Below are positions 49,654 to 58,523 of a DNA stretch of 64,000 nucleotides, one piece after another. Both the position numbers and the translations under genes were made by a program. The stretch is from Hydrogenothermaceae bacterium (GTDB taxonomy: Bacteria; Aquificota; Aquificia; Aquificales; Hydrogenothermaceae): the NCBI GenBank assembly GCA_026418455.1, contig JAOABH010000004.1:62001-126000 (forward strand), given 5' to 3'. How positions within the stretch are numbered: the stretch's first letter is position 1; each line of letters opens with the position of its first letter. Under the pieces are notes generated by a model. That model worked only from the letters and a program-made list of their open reading frames with translations. It did no database searches and was not told the origin of the DNA.

Positions 49654-52600
49654 ATGATAAGAACAACAAGAAGAAACTTTTTAAAAGGAACAGCTGCGGT
49701 TGTTGGTGGTGCAGCTTTAGCAAAGGGTGTGTTTGAGAAAACCCAAGCGGATAATAAAGTTGCAAACAATCAAGAGTTAACATTCGAACCAAAACATTTA
49801 GATTACTATCCACCTTTTGAAAAGTGGAATGACTGGAAAGAACCTGCCGGAGATTACTGGAAAAAAGAAGGTGGAGCATTAAGAGATGGTGTAAAGCTGA
49901 TAAACTATATCATAGTTCCAACTGTATGTAATAACTGTGAAGCGGCTTGTGGTCTCACAGCTTGGATAGATAAAGATACCATGACTGTTAGAAAGTTTAT
50001 GGGTAATCCATTCCACAGTGGAAGTATGGGGAGAAACTGTGCAAAAGGCTATGCTGCTCTTGCTCAGATGTATGATCCAGACAGAATACCTTTCCCATTA
50101 AAGAGAGCTCCTGGTTCAAAGAGAGGAGAAAATAAATGGGTAAGGACAACATGGGAGGAAGCCCTTGAAACTATTGGAAAAAAGATGAGGGAAGTTTTAC
50201 AAAGAGGTGATGAAATATCTAAGAAACAGATAATGTACCAAGTTGGAAGACCCAATGAAAATGGTTTTCATGTAAGGAGAGTTGTTTGGAGTTGGGGAGT
50301 AGATGGAAGAAATACTCATACCAACATCTGCTCTTCAAACGGAAGATTTGGAAATATAGTCACCGTTGGAGATGACAGAACATCTCCTGATTTTGCAAAT
50401 TCAAGGTTGATAATCCTTGTATCTTCCCACGCAGCAGATGCAGGTCACTACTATCAACAACATGCAGGATATATTGCAGATGCAAGGGCAAAAGGTGCTA
50501 AGCTCGTTGTTATTGACCCACGAATGTCTAATTCTGCTGGAATGGCAGACCTCTGGATACCTGCATGGCCAGGAACTGAGGTAGCTATAAACCTTGCTAT
50601 GGTAAGCAGGTTAGTCAGAGAAGAAAAGTTCAATAAAAAATTTGTGGAAAGGTGGTTTAACTGGAAACAGTTTATATCTGATAAAGAGTATTTAAGTTAT
50701 CTAAAAGAAAAAGGATTTTTAACAGAGATACCTTCTGGAGATAGTTTTGATGATTTTGTTGCTGTTTTAAAGGATCTGTATAAAGATTACACATTTGAAT
50801 GGGCAGCTCAGGAAGCAAAAATACCAGTTAATATGCTTGATAAACTTTATGAGATGATACTTTGGGCAGGAGATAGGATAACACAGTATCATTGGAGAGC
50901 AGTTGCGGCTGGAAACAGAGGCGGTTGGATGGGTGCAGGTAGAACGGGAACTATGCTTATGGCATTTATGGGGGCTCTTGGTGGACCTGGTGGAACCGGT
51001 TGGTATAAATGGCATACAATCTCCTTAGGAGATAAGGGTGGCGATGCTTGTATGGCAGATACTCCTGAGCCTGTTAAAGCTTGGAATGAGCTTGAATGGC
51101 CTCCTGAATGGCCAATGTCTTCTTATGAGCTTAGCTACCTACTACCACATCTTCTTATGGATGACGAATGGAGAAACAGGTGGAAAGAGAAGGGTCTAAA
51201 AATTCCTGATAAAGTTGAAGTATGGTTTTCAAGAATATACAACCCTGTATGGATAAATCCTGATGGATTTAGATGGGTAGAAGCTCTTAAAGATGAAGAT
51301 AAATTTGGTTTAACTATCTATATGTCTCCAAACTGGGCTGAAACAGCGTTTTACTGTGACTATATTTTACCAATGGGACTTGCTGGAGAGAGACACGACC
51401 AACATTCAGAACCTACAAAACCTGAGAAATGGACTGGATTTAGGCAACCTGTATTAAGAGTTGCTCTTCAAAAGATGGGCTGGAAACCAAACGATCCTGC
51501 TAAAGCAACATTGGAAGCTCATAAAAAAGTTGGTCTTGGAGAGATATGGGAGGAGGATGAGTTCTTTGTAAATCTTGCCTTTGCTATAGACCCAGATGGT
51601 TCTCTTGGAATAAAAAAATACTGGGAGTCTAAAAATAATCCAGGTAAACCTGTTACTATGGAAGAGTATTACAATGCTGCATTCTCAAAATTACCTAAGT
51701 TGTCTCAATTATGTCAAGAGATGGGAATAACTCCTTATGAGTATATGAGGGACAGAGGTGCATGGACAGAAGCTACAGATGTTTATAATGTCCATGAGAA
51801 ACCATTACCTTACGATCCAGATAAGAGAGCATATCAGTATGATGGAAAGTGGATACCGGAAAGTGAGATAAAGATAGAGGGAGATCTTGTCTACCATATA
51901 GAAGAAGGTGGTAAAAAACATAAGATAGGTGTGGTAAAAGATGGAAAAATAGTCAATGGTTGGAAAACACCTTCTGGACATATTGAGTTTTACTCAAAAA
52001 CATTAAAAGATTGGAAGTGGCCTGAGTATGCTATACCTATCTATCCGAGAAATAAGGAAGAGAGGAAACAGATGATACACATCGTTTCTCAAGTCCATCA
52101 CGACTATATGACTGAGCCAAATGCCTTTGCTTTAAATCCAATATTTAGACTACCTTATTTAGTCCATACCAGATCTGTAAATGCTAAGTGGCTTATGGAG
52201 ATTGGGCAGAACCATAACCCACTCTGGATATATGAAAAAGATGCTCAGAGATTAGGTATAAAGAGAGGAGATGCTGTAAAAGTTAGGGTTGTAGATACAT
52301 TGACAGGTATAGAAACTGGATACTTTGTAGCTATGGCTGTACCTACACAGGCAACAAGACCTGGGGTAGTTGCTTGCTCTCACCATAACGGAAGATGGAG
52401 AATTATAAACGAAGTTAAGATAGATGGATTTGAACATGAACTTGGTGTAATGAGAATGGGAAGTGTGCTTGTAGATATAAAATCCCAAAACGGTAAATAC
52501 TTTATGAGAACAAAGGAAGGTGTGAAACCTTTCAGATCTTGGCAGTTTCCTGAGTTTAACAAAGATACAGAACAGATATGGTGGAAAGGGACTACTGGAG

Positions 52601-52869
52601 TGTTCCAAAATGCTGTGTTCCCTGCAAACCCTGACCCACTTTCCGGAATGCACTGTTGGCATAAGAAAGTCCTTATAGAAAAGGCAGGTCCTGAAGATAA
52701 GATAGGAGATATTTTCGTTGACATAAACAAAACCTGGGAAGTTTATAGAGCTTGGAGAGATCAACTTACAAGACCTGCTCCGGGACCAGACAATCTCAGA
52801 AGACCAAAATGGATGCCAAGACCTTGGTTCCCTATTGCTGACGAATACTGGAAATTCCCATCTGCTTAA
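49654..52869 (+). CDS. Psr/Sre/Ttr-type molybdoenzyme catalytic subunit
   Basis: A 1071-residue Tat-exported (TRRNFLKG) Mo-bis-MGD enzyme. The first cluster is C92-x2-C95-x3-C99 and C129 (all cysteine, so not type II); the predicted Mo ligand is C226 in TNICSSNG. Large size (over 1000) resembles sulfur reductase SreA, tetrathionate reductase TtrA, SoeA or arsenate-type enzymes. Gene order (beta, anchor, alpha) is that of ttrBCA, but the TorD-like and polyferredoxin genes downstream match the sre cluster of sulfur-reducing thermophiles. I favour sulfur/polysulfide reductase; substrate is not proven. A terminator follows at 52879. Confidence 0.85.
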   Translation: MIRTTRRNFLKGTAAVVGGAALAKGVFEKTQADNKVANNQELTFEPKHLDYYPPFEKWNDWKEPAGDYWKKEGGALRDGVKLINYIIVPTVCNNCEAACGLTAWIDKDTMTVRKFMGNPFHSGSMGRNCAKGYAALAQMYDPDRIPFPLKRAPGSKRGENKWVRTTWEEALETIGKKMREVLQRGDEISKKQIMYQVGRPNENGFHVRRVVWSWGVDGRNTHTNICSSNGRFGNIVTVGDDRTSPDFANSRLIILVSSHAADAGHYYQQHAGYIADARAKGAKLVVIDPRMSNSAGMADLWIPAWPGTEVAINLAMVSRLVREEKFNKKFVERWFNWKQFISDKEYLSYLKEKGFLTEIPSGDSFDDFVAVLKDLYKDYTFEWAAQEAKIPVNMLDKLYEMILWAGDRITQYHWRAVAAGNRGGWMGAGRTGTMLMAFMGALGGPGGTGWYKWHTISLGDKGGDACMADTPEPVKAWNELEWPPEWPMSSYELSYLLPHLLMDDEWRNRWKEKGLKIPDKVEVWFSRIYNPVWINPDGFRWVEALKDEDKFGLTIYMSPNWAETAFYCDYILPMGLAGERHDQHSEPTKPEKWTGFRQPVLRVALQKMGWKPNDPAKATLEAHKKVGLGEIWEEDEFFVNLAFAIDPDGSLGIKKYWESKNNPGKPVTMEEYYNAAFSKLPKLSQLCQEMGITPYEYMRDRGAWTEATDVYNVHEKPLPYDPDKRAYQYDGKWIPESEIKIEGDLVYHIEEGGKKHKIGVVKDGKIVNGWKTPSGHIEFYSKTLKDWKWPEYAIPIYPRNKEERKQMIHIVSQVHHDYMTEPNAFALNPIFRLPYLVHTRSVNAKWLMEIGQNHNPLWIYEKDAQRLGIKRGDAVKVRVVDTLTGIETGYFVAMAVPTQATRPGVVACSHHNGRWRIINEVKIDGFEHELGVMRMGSVLVDIKSQNGKYFMRTKEGVKPFRSWQFPEFNKDTEQIWWKGTTGVFQNAVFPANPDPLSGMHCWHKKVLIEKAGPEDKIGDIFVDINKTWEVYRAWRDQLTRPAPGPDNLRRPKWMPRPWFPIADEYWKFPSA

Positions 52870-52878
52870 TATCAGATT

Positions 52879-52900
52879 GGCGGGTTGAAAAATACCCGCC
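52879..52900 (+). terminator. Terminator after the large molybdoenzyme subunit
   Basis: GGCGGGT/ACCCGCC with an 8-base loop and TTTCATTT behind. Chaperone and polyferredoxin genes lie beyond it and would be expressed at a lower level by read-through. Confidence 0.75.
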
Positions 52901-52949
52901 TTTCATTTATATTAAATCTACTTAAAACTTTTATATCCCGAGGTAATAG

Positions 52950-53588
52950 ATGAACGAAAAAATCCGAGAGAATCAAGCCCGTCAGAATATGTATGGTTTT
53001 TTATCAAGGTTACTTATTGAGGAAGTAGATTACAATCTTCTTGAGAATATAAAAAATACACCATCTCTCATGGAGCTTTTCCCAAACACTGCAAACTGGG
53101 AAACTTTTCTACAAAAAGATACAAAATCTCTTATAGATGAAGAACTAAATGTTGATTTCACAACAGTTTTTCTTCTTAATGTATATCCATACGAATCTGT
53201 ATTTATGAACGATGAAGGACATATAAATCCATCCCTTACAAATCCAACTTTACAGTTTTATCTGGAACATGGTTATGAAATAGACCTAAACAAAACGAGG
53301 GTTTTATCTCCGGATCATATAGCTGTTGAGATGGAATTCATGATAACTCTTATAAATGACCAACTTAATGCTTACAGTATGTTTAATAAAGAAGAAGAGA
53401 TTAAAGCTCTTCAAACCCAGAAAGAGTTTATGGAGAAACATCTGCTTAAATGGGGTGTTATCTATCTACTTGCAGCAAGGGATATGGCTGAAACACCTTT
53501 TTATTATGATTTGTGTCAAACTACTCTTGAATTTTTACTTTCTGATTACGAATACATAGTTTCTCAACTTCAAGAGGTAACAGTTTAA
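52950..53588 (+). CDS. TorD/DmsD-family chaperone for the molybdoenzyme
   Basis: A 212-residue all-helical cytosolic protein of the TorD/NarJ superfamily: NEKIRENQARQNMYGFLSRLL opening (in pieces), a central LSPDHIAVEMEFM (the EPxDH-like motif) and RDMAETPFYYDLCQTTLEFL. Such proteins hold the apo-enzyme and guard its Tat signal until cofactor insertion. The neighbours identify the large Mo subunit as its client. The type II enzyme upstream has no chaperone of its own and might share it. The ribosome site CCCGAGGT is moderate. Confidence 0.82.
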   Translation: MNEKIRENQARQNMYGFLSRLLIEEVDYNLLENIKNTPSLMELFPNTANWETFLQKDTKSLIDEELNVDFTTVFLLNVYPYESVFMNDEGHINPSLTNPTLQFYLEHGYEIDLNKTRVLSPDHIAVEMEFMITLINDQLNAYSMFNKEEEIKALQTQKEFMEKHLLKWGVIYLLAARDMAETPFYYDLCQTTLEFLLSDYEYIVSQLQEVTV

Positions 53589-53589
53589 G

Positions 53590-54672
53590 ATGTCTGATAA
53601 AATAAAGTTTGATATATATTCATGTGTTAGAGTATATTACAGATACGCAGACTGTAATAAGTGTGTTGAAGTTTGCCCAGTAGATGCTGTTTATATAGAT
53701 AATGACAAAGTCCATCTGAATGGAGAAAAATGTATAGATTGTGGAGCTTGTGTAGGAAACTGCCCTACAGAAAGTTTTACCCTAAATGGTTTTAATCCAA
53801 ATGAGTTTGTTGAAAGTTTTTCAAAAGTAGAAGAAAATCTAATATCCTGTAAATTGAATGTTCCCTGTCTGTCTACGTTAAGTCCTGAACATTTATCTAC
53901 TGTTGTTTTAAGTAAGAAAGATGATATTATCTTAGATATTGGACACTGTCAGAACTGCAGTATAGGAAAACAGTTGAATATTATAAATTCAAATGTAGAT
54001 ATGGCTAACTATATACTTTCTTCCGTAGGTTTTTCAGGTAAAGTTAAGTTAGAAGATCTAAAGTATGAAAAACCAACTAAACAGGAAAATTCAAGAAGGT
54101 CCATACTTAAACTTTTTGCGAAGAAGACTGTAGCTTTAGCCTTTTGGACTGTTGAAGATAAGTTACCTTTAACAGAAGAGGAAAAAGAGGAGAGAGATTT
54201 TAAAAATATAGTTTCTGAAAAGGTAGTTCCCCAGAAAAGAGTTAGTTTTATAGAGGCATTATCATCTTATGGATTTGATGAAAACAGCTACTTTGAAGTT
54301 GATAAAATAAATTTCACATCTGATAAATGGATTGATAACAATTTATGTACAAACTGTGGAATATGTGGAAATATATGTCCTACAGGAGCTATAACAAATA
54401 GTGATGATAGATTGAAAGTTCTATTTAACCCTTCTATCTGTATAAAATGTAGAATATGTCATGATATATGTCCGGAGAAATGTTTACATCTTCAGGACAA
54501 ACTTTATGTAGAAGATTTTGTCTCAAATAAATATAAGATTCTGTCAACCCATGTTATGATACCTTGTAGTGAATGTCTTGTGCCTTTCTCCTATAAAGGA
54601 GATACAACTGTATGTCCAAGATGTAGACAGCTTGAAGATGAACTTAAAGAGCTTTTAAAAATAGGAGATTAA
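53590..54672 (+). CDS. Multi-cluster ferredoxin-like protein (SreD-like)
   Basis: A 360-residue soluble protein with at least four [4Fe-4S]-type cysteine groups: two near the N-terminus (CNKCVEVCP and CIDCGACVGNCP, residues 23-58), two near the C-terminus (CTNCGICGNICP and CIKCRICHDICP, about 255-300), and a final zinc-ribbon-like C-x2-C ... C-x2-C (CSECLVP, CPRCR). A middle region has additional isolated cysteines. Its place after a TorD-like gene matches the polyferredoxin gene of sre clusters. It may help assembly or supply electrons in the cytoplasm. Stop codons overlap with the convergent BioC gene. Confidence 0.75.
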   Translation: MSDKIKFDIYSCVRVYYRYADCNKCVEVCPVDAVYIDNDKVHLNGEKCIDCGACVGNCPTESFTLNGFNPNEFVESFSKVEENLISCKLNVPCLSTLSPEHLSTVVLSKKDDIILDIGHCQNCSIGKQLNIINSNVDMANYILSSVGFSGKVKLEDLKYEKPTKQENSRRSILKLFAKKTVALAFWTVEDKLPLTEEEKEERDFKNIVSEKVVPQKRVSFIEALSSYGFDENSYFEVDKINFTSDKWIDNNLCTNCGICGNICPTGAITNSDDRLKVLFNPSICIKCRICHDICPEKCLHLQDKLYVEDFVSNKYKILSTHVMIPCSECLVPFSYKGDTTVCPRCRQLEDELKELLKIGD

Positions 54673-55391
54673 CTTTTTTGTGCTTCTATAAAAAGTAAGT
54701 TAAAGTTTAATATGGTTGGACTTTTATACTCAGAGAAAGACTTTACAATCTGTAGTTTTTCTCCCATTGATAAATCTTTTGGATTAACTGCCGTTCCTGT
54801 TCTGTGTAAATGTTTTAGAAGAGACATTCCATCTTCAAACATGAGTTTAAACTCTTTTTTAAAAAGCTCTCTTATCTTAAAATATTCTTTGGCTTTTTCT
54901 ATAACTTCTTCTTCAGTTGGAAATTCAAAAAAAGTCTTCCCTAAGATATCCTCAATAGCCTTTAAGCTTCCAACGACAGGAATAGAGAATAATATATATC
55001 CCCCATTTTTTAAAACTCTGTCTATCTCCTGAAATGATATGTTTAAGTCGGTCCAATGTAAACTGAAATTTGATAAACAGTAATCAAAGATTTCATCTTT
55101 AAATGGCAGATTTTCTATATCTCCTACAACAGCTTTATAACCTTTCTTTTTACAGATATCAACCATAGATTTAGATATATCTACACTTATGATATCTTTA
55201 GTCGGAAGATAATCCTTTATAAAACATGTTCCACTTCCACAATCTAAACCTAAGCCGGAGTAATCTTTTGCTATATCAGAGATAATTTTTGCACTCTCTT
55301 TTTGTATAACAGCATCTTCTTCATAACTTTTACAAGCTTTTGAAAACGATAATCTGTAAAGATTTTTTAAGTTACTCACCGAGAAGCTCAA
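54669..55391 (-). CDS. bioC: SAM-dependent methyltransferase, BioC-like
   Basis: A 240-residue class I methyltransferase with SAM motif LGLDCGSGTC (near residue 47) and GDIENLPF, SNFSLHWTDLN, typical of malonyl-ACP O-methyltransferase BioC. BioC disguises malonyl-ACP so that fatty-acid synthesis can build pimeloyl-ACP methyl ester. It overlaps the hydrolase gene upstream by 20 bases, which suits a BioC/BioH pair. Other methyltransferases (ubiquinone/tRNA types) are less likely given the context. Confidence 0.75.
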   Translation of the reverse strand: MSFSVSNLKNLYRLSFSKACKSYEEDAVIQKESAKIISDIAKDYSGLGLDCGSGTCFIKDYLPTKDIISVDISKSMVDICKKKGYKAVVGDIENLPFKDEIFDYCLSNFSLHWTDLNISFQEIDRVLKNGGYILFSIPVVGSLKAIEDILGKTFFEFPTEEEVIEKAKEYFKIRELFKKEFKLMFEDGMSLLKHLHRTGTAVNPKDLSMGEKLQIVKSFSEYKSPTILNFNLLFIEAQKS

Positions 55392-56013
55392 AAATATCCC
55401 ACTCTATAAAAGGTATATGATGAGAGTTTAGTAAAATCACTTCACTATCTTTAATTTTTTTCTTACAAAACAGTGCTGCATTCATGTTTACTATTTTATC
55501 ATTTATTCCGTGGATTATAAATGTTTTCTGTCTTAAATCTTCTATAATATCAGACAAGTCAGTATTTATATAATCTTTAAGAAGTTCTATGGAACCTCTT
55601 TTATCTGGTAAAGGACAGTTAAACTCTTTTTCACCGGCTGTTTTTCTAAAATTAAAAACCGTATTTTCAAAATCCTTGTTAAGGTTATACATAAAAGCTC
55701 TTACAGTTTTTGGGTCACTACCAAGGTTTTCATCGTTAAATTTTGGACTAAATCCAACAAGTATAAGATTCTTAACATTTGGATTTTGTAGTGCTGTTAA
55801 TACTGCAATGGTTGACCCTAAAGACCAACCTACTATTGTAGTCGGTTCCGTTAAGCTGTCAGATATTTTTTTTACATACTCATTAATTGAGTTATAACTT
55901 TCCCTACTTTCTCCGTGAAATGGTAAATCTAAAAATACGGCATTATCTATATAAAAGTAATCTTTCCATATATTTTTTGAGAACCCCCAGCCGTGAATAA
56001 ACACAGTTTTCAC
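55372..56013 (-). CDS. Alpha/beta hydrolase, BioH-like
   Basis: A 213-residue hydrolase. Nucleophile elbow GWSLGS (serine near residue 67), oxyanion segment HGWGFSKNIW near residue 8, a catalytic aspartate region GINDKIVN (about 172) and histidine in NSHHIPFI (about 195). BioH and its analogues (BioG, BioK, BioV) demethylate pimeloyl-ACP methyl ester; they are diverse in sequence, so the symbol is left open. Position next to bioC and bioW makes this role likely. ATGA overlap with bioW upstream. Confidence 0.72.
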   Translation of the reverse strand: MKTVFIHGWGFSKNIWKDYFYIDNAVFLDLPFHGESRESYNSINEYVKKISDSLTEPTTIVGWSLGSTIAVLTALQNPNVKNLILVGFSPKFNDENLGSDPKTVRAFMYNLNKDFENTVFNFRKTAGEKEFNCPLPDKRGSIELLKDYINTDLSDIIEDLRQKTFIIHGINDKIVNMNAALFCKKKIKDSEVILLNSHHIPFIEWDIFELLGE

Positions 56014-56750
56014 TTTATTTCCCCCAAATCTTTGATTAAGAAACTTCTCTTCTCTAAGTAGTCATATAATTTTACCAAATCTGTGTTGTTTTTTACAAAG
56101 TATATCCTTCCTCCTTTTTGATTTCCATTTTCTTTTAAAGGTGTTATCCGAATGTATCTATCTTTTAATGCTACATAGCCAGTTATGTAATCTGGATCAT
56201 CAGATATACAGTATTCTGCCAAGATATATTCAGATTTTAAATTCTTTGTTGCTAATGCAAGAGCATCTACAGTTCTAAATGTGTATCCTCTCTTTGAAAG
56301 CTCTTTTTCTATATCTTCTCTATTTTCAAAATCTATATTTGTGGTTCTGATTCCTCTCTCTCTATCTATCTCTACTCTCTCTCCATTTTGATTTACTATC
56401 ATAGCTCCTCTCATAACTTCTCCCGATGGTGAAGCTCCTCTGTGTATAATGTCTATGTATTGTTTTACAGTCTGTTTGTCAATGCCAGTTTCCCTGCTTA
56501 TTATCTCTACAGCAAAGGAGTTTGCGGACATATAGTCCTCAAAAATAAAGTTTTCTATATCTAAACTTTTCTCTATGTAATCTATCTCCCTTATCTTTTC
56601 TACTTTTATATTTAAGAAATCGTAGATGTTAGGTCTCTTTATGAGTTGATTAACTGTATTTTCCACTTTACTTTCTTCTACTATCCTCTCTCCCCCTGAT
56701 ATGTGTTTTCCTTCAAAGGAAGCTCTCATCTTGATGCTGAAATATCTCAT
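56010..56750 (-). CDS. bioW: 6-carboxyhexanoate-CoA ligase (pimeloyl-CoA synthetase, BioW)
   Basis: A 246-residue protein with the BioW N-terminal signature FSIKMRASFEGKHISGGERI (residues 4-20 in pieces), GIDKQTVKQYIDIIHRGASPSGEVMRGAM and the RERGIRTTNID segment around residue 140. BioW makes pimeloyl-CoA from free pimelate and ATP. It is normally the alternative to a BioC-BioH route, yet here lies in the same coupled operon. The ATG overlaps the stop of the thioesterase (ATGA). Confidence 0.88.
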   Translation of the reverse strand: MRYFSIKMRASFEGKHISGGERIVEESKVENTVNQLIKRPNIYDFLNIKVEKIREIDYIEKSLDIENFIFEDYMSANSFAVEIISRETGIDKQTVKQYIDIIHRGASPSGEVMRGAMIVNQNGERVEIDRERGIRTTNIDFENREDIEKELSKRGYTFRTVDALALATKNLKSEYILAEYCISDDPDYITGYVALKDRYIRITPLKENGNQKGGRIYFVKNNTDLVKLYDYLEKRSFLIKDLGEIK

Positions 56751-57136
56751 CTTTCAAGAACGTGTTTATCAAGAGAGTAACATTTAAACTCTCCCTCAAA
56801 AACTTTCTCTTCTCCTTTGAACCCCTCTACTTTTACAGTTGATTTTATTCCTTCTGTCAGAATTACCTCACTTTTAAAAATTATCTCATCTCCAACTTTT
56901 ACAGGTTTTATAAATCTAACAGAAGATGAGCCTAATACAACGTTAGGATGATTAACCGTTATCATTGCAAGGTAGTCCGCTGCAGAGAATATGAAACCTC
57001 CATGTATAAGTCCTTTCTCATCTGCAACCATATCTTCTGTTGTTCTAAGTAAAAGTTCTCCCTTCTGTCCTTCTGTTATACTTATCGGAGTTCCATTTAA
57101 TTTTTGATTTATTTTAAGATGTGTTTTTATCTGCAT
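56747..57136 (-). CDS. Hotdog-fold acyl thioesterase (PaaI-like)
   Basis: A 129-residue single hotdog domain with GLIHGGFIFSAADYLA (about residue 38), which matches the helix of the 4HBT/PaaI family, and strands GSSSVRFIKPVKVGDEI. Substrate unknown. Its tight coupling to bioW suggests release of a pimeloyl or related acyl group from a thioester, giving BioW its free acid (inference). One base separates it from the tsaC/sua5 gene. Confidence 0.75.
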   Translation of the reverse strand: MQIKTHLKINQKLNGTPISITEGQKGELLLRTTEDMVADEKGLIHGGFIFSAADYLAMITVNHPNVVLGSSSVRFIKPVKVGDEIIFKSEVILTEGIKSTVKVEGFKGEEKVFEGEFKCYSLDKHVLER

Positions 57137-57137
57137 T

Positions 57138-57749
57138 TTATAACACCTCTAATTTTTTACTTCCATGTCTTACTATCTTAACTTTTCCATTTTCTGTCTC
57201 TACTATGGTTGAAGGTATATTATTTATCACTTCTCCTCTGTTTATATATAAATCAATTTTATCTGAGAAGTAATTTATGGCTTCTTCTATATTTTTTGCA
57301 GGTTCAAGTCCTGAAGGATTACAACTTGGTGCTACAACTGGTCTGTTTAGTTCTTTTAGAAATTTTAAAAATTCATGATCATCTGGAATTCTGAATGCAA
57401 GTTTTTTTGTTCCTCTATGTAGATACTCAAACTTTTCCGGATTTTCAACTTTAAGGATAACCGTTATACCCTTTGTAGATAAAATTTTTCTGGCTTTATC
57501 ATTTACAGAAACATTGAATTTTTCAAGACAGTCTAAATCTGGAATCAGTATTATGAAGGGTTTGTCCAGTTCCCTCTCTTTTATATTGTATATTTTCTCT
57601 ACACTTTCTGGATTAAATGCATCTGCTAATATTCCATAAATTGTATCAGTTTTAGTTGCCACCAATCCACCATTTTTTATAACTTCTATACCATCTTGCA
57701 ATCTATCTGATATTTTAATATTGGTGTTCTTTCCCTGGAAAGACTCCAT
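57138..57749 (-). CDS. tsaC: Threonylcarbamoyl-AMP synthase (Sua5/YrdC/TsaC)
   Basis: A 203-residue YrdC-domain protein that makes threonylcarbamoyl-AMP for t6A37 in ANN-decoding tRNAs. Visible: KNGGLVATKTDTIYGILADAF (about residue 25 on, in pieces), KERELDKPFIILI, and RPVVAPSCNPSGLEPA near 130. It has no C-terminal Sua5 extension, so it is the short TsaC type. The ATG lies inside the 3' end of panB (35-base overlap), with a GGGAGAAG ribosome site. Confidence 0.88.
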   Translation of the reverse strand: MESFQGKNTNIKISDRLQDGIEVIKNGGLVATKTDTIYGILADAFNPESVEKIYNIKERELDKPFIILIPDLDCLEKFNVSVNDKARKILSTKGITVILKVENPEKFEYLHRGTKKLAFRIPDDHEFLKFLKELNRPVVAPSCNPSGLEPAKNIEEAINYFSDKIDLYINRGEVINNIPSTIVETENGKVKIVRHGSKKLEVL

Positions 57750-58503
57750 TTTCCACTTCTCCCTTGTAGTTTTTTAAAGCTTCTTTTATGAGTTTTCCAG
57801 TTTCTAAATATCTTTTTACAAACTTTGGAGTTTTTTCAAAGATACCTATAAGATCGTGGAACACTAAAACCTGACCATCTGTATTACTACCAGCACCTAT
57901 TCCAATTGTAGGTATTGATATGGATTGTGTTATCTCCTTTGCTAAATCTGATGGGACAGCTTCAAGGACAATAGAGAAACATCCGGCTTTTTCAAGAGCT
58001 TTTGCATCTTCTATTAATCTCTCTCTATCTTTTTCTGTTTTTCCCTGAACTTTATAGCCACCAAGCTGATTTATAAACTGTGGAGTAAGTCCTATATGTC
58101 CCATAACAGGAATACCAACGGATACAAGCTTACTGATAATATCTGTCATCTGTCTTCCGCCTTCTATCTTAACGGCATTTGCTCCTGTTTCTTTCAAAAC
58201 TTTTCCGGCATTTCTCACAGCATCTTCTACAGACACATGATAACTCATAAATGGCATATCTACTATTATGAATGTGTTTGGAGCACCTCTTTTGACGGCT
58301 TTTGTGTGATATATCATCTCTTCCAATGTTACTGGTAAAGTTGAGTCATTTCCCTGTATAACCATAGAGAGAGAATCTCCTACTAATATTGCATCTATTC
58401 CAGCCTCTTCACACAGCTTGGCAGACCAATAGTCGTAGGTAGATATTACAGTTATCTTCTTTCCGGATTCTTTTGCTTTTAAAAATTCAGTTATACTTTT
58501 CAT
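57715..58503 (-). CDS. panB: 3-methyl-2-oxobutanoate hydroxymethyltransferase (PanB)
   Basis: A 262-residue TIM-barrel enzyme, first committed step of pantothenate and CoA synthesis. Motifs: VISTYDYWSAKL, DAILVGDSLSMVIQG, VKRGAPNTFIIVDMPFMSY (pieces near residue 70), ANAVKIEGG, GHIGLTPQ and the catalytic VLEAVPSDLAKEIT. Length is normal. It is 20 bases downstream of proA on the same strand and overlaps tsaC. Confidence 0.95.
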   Translation of the reverse strand: MKSITEFLKAKESGKKITVISTYDYWSAKLCEEAGIDAILVGDSLSMVIQGNDSTLPVTLEEMIYHTKAVKRGAPNTFIIVDMPFMSYHVSVEDAVRNAGKVLKETGANAVKIEGGRQMTDIISKLVSVGIPVMGHIGLTPQFINQLGGYKVQGKTEKDRERLIEDAKALEKAGCFSIVLEAVPSDLAKEITQSISIPTIGIGAGSNTDGQVLVFHDLIGIFEKTPKFVKRYLETGKLIKEALKNYKGEVENGVFPGKEHQY

Positions 58504-58523
58504 AATATCCTAAAATATAGCCA

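Noticed and set aside
52252-52764. 170- and 116-codon minus-strand frames inside the large molybdoenzyme gene
   Set aside because: Antisense to a well-conserved coding frame, with no ribosome site and no recognisable protein features.
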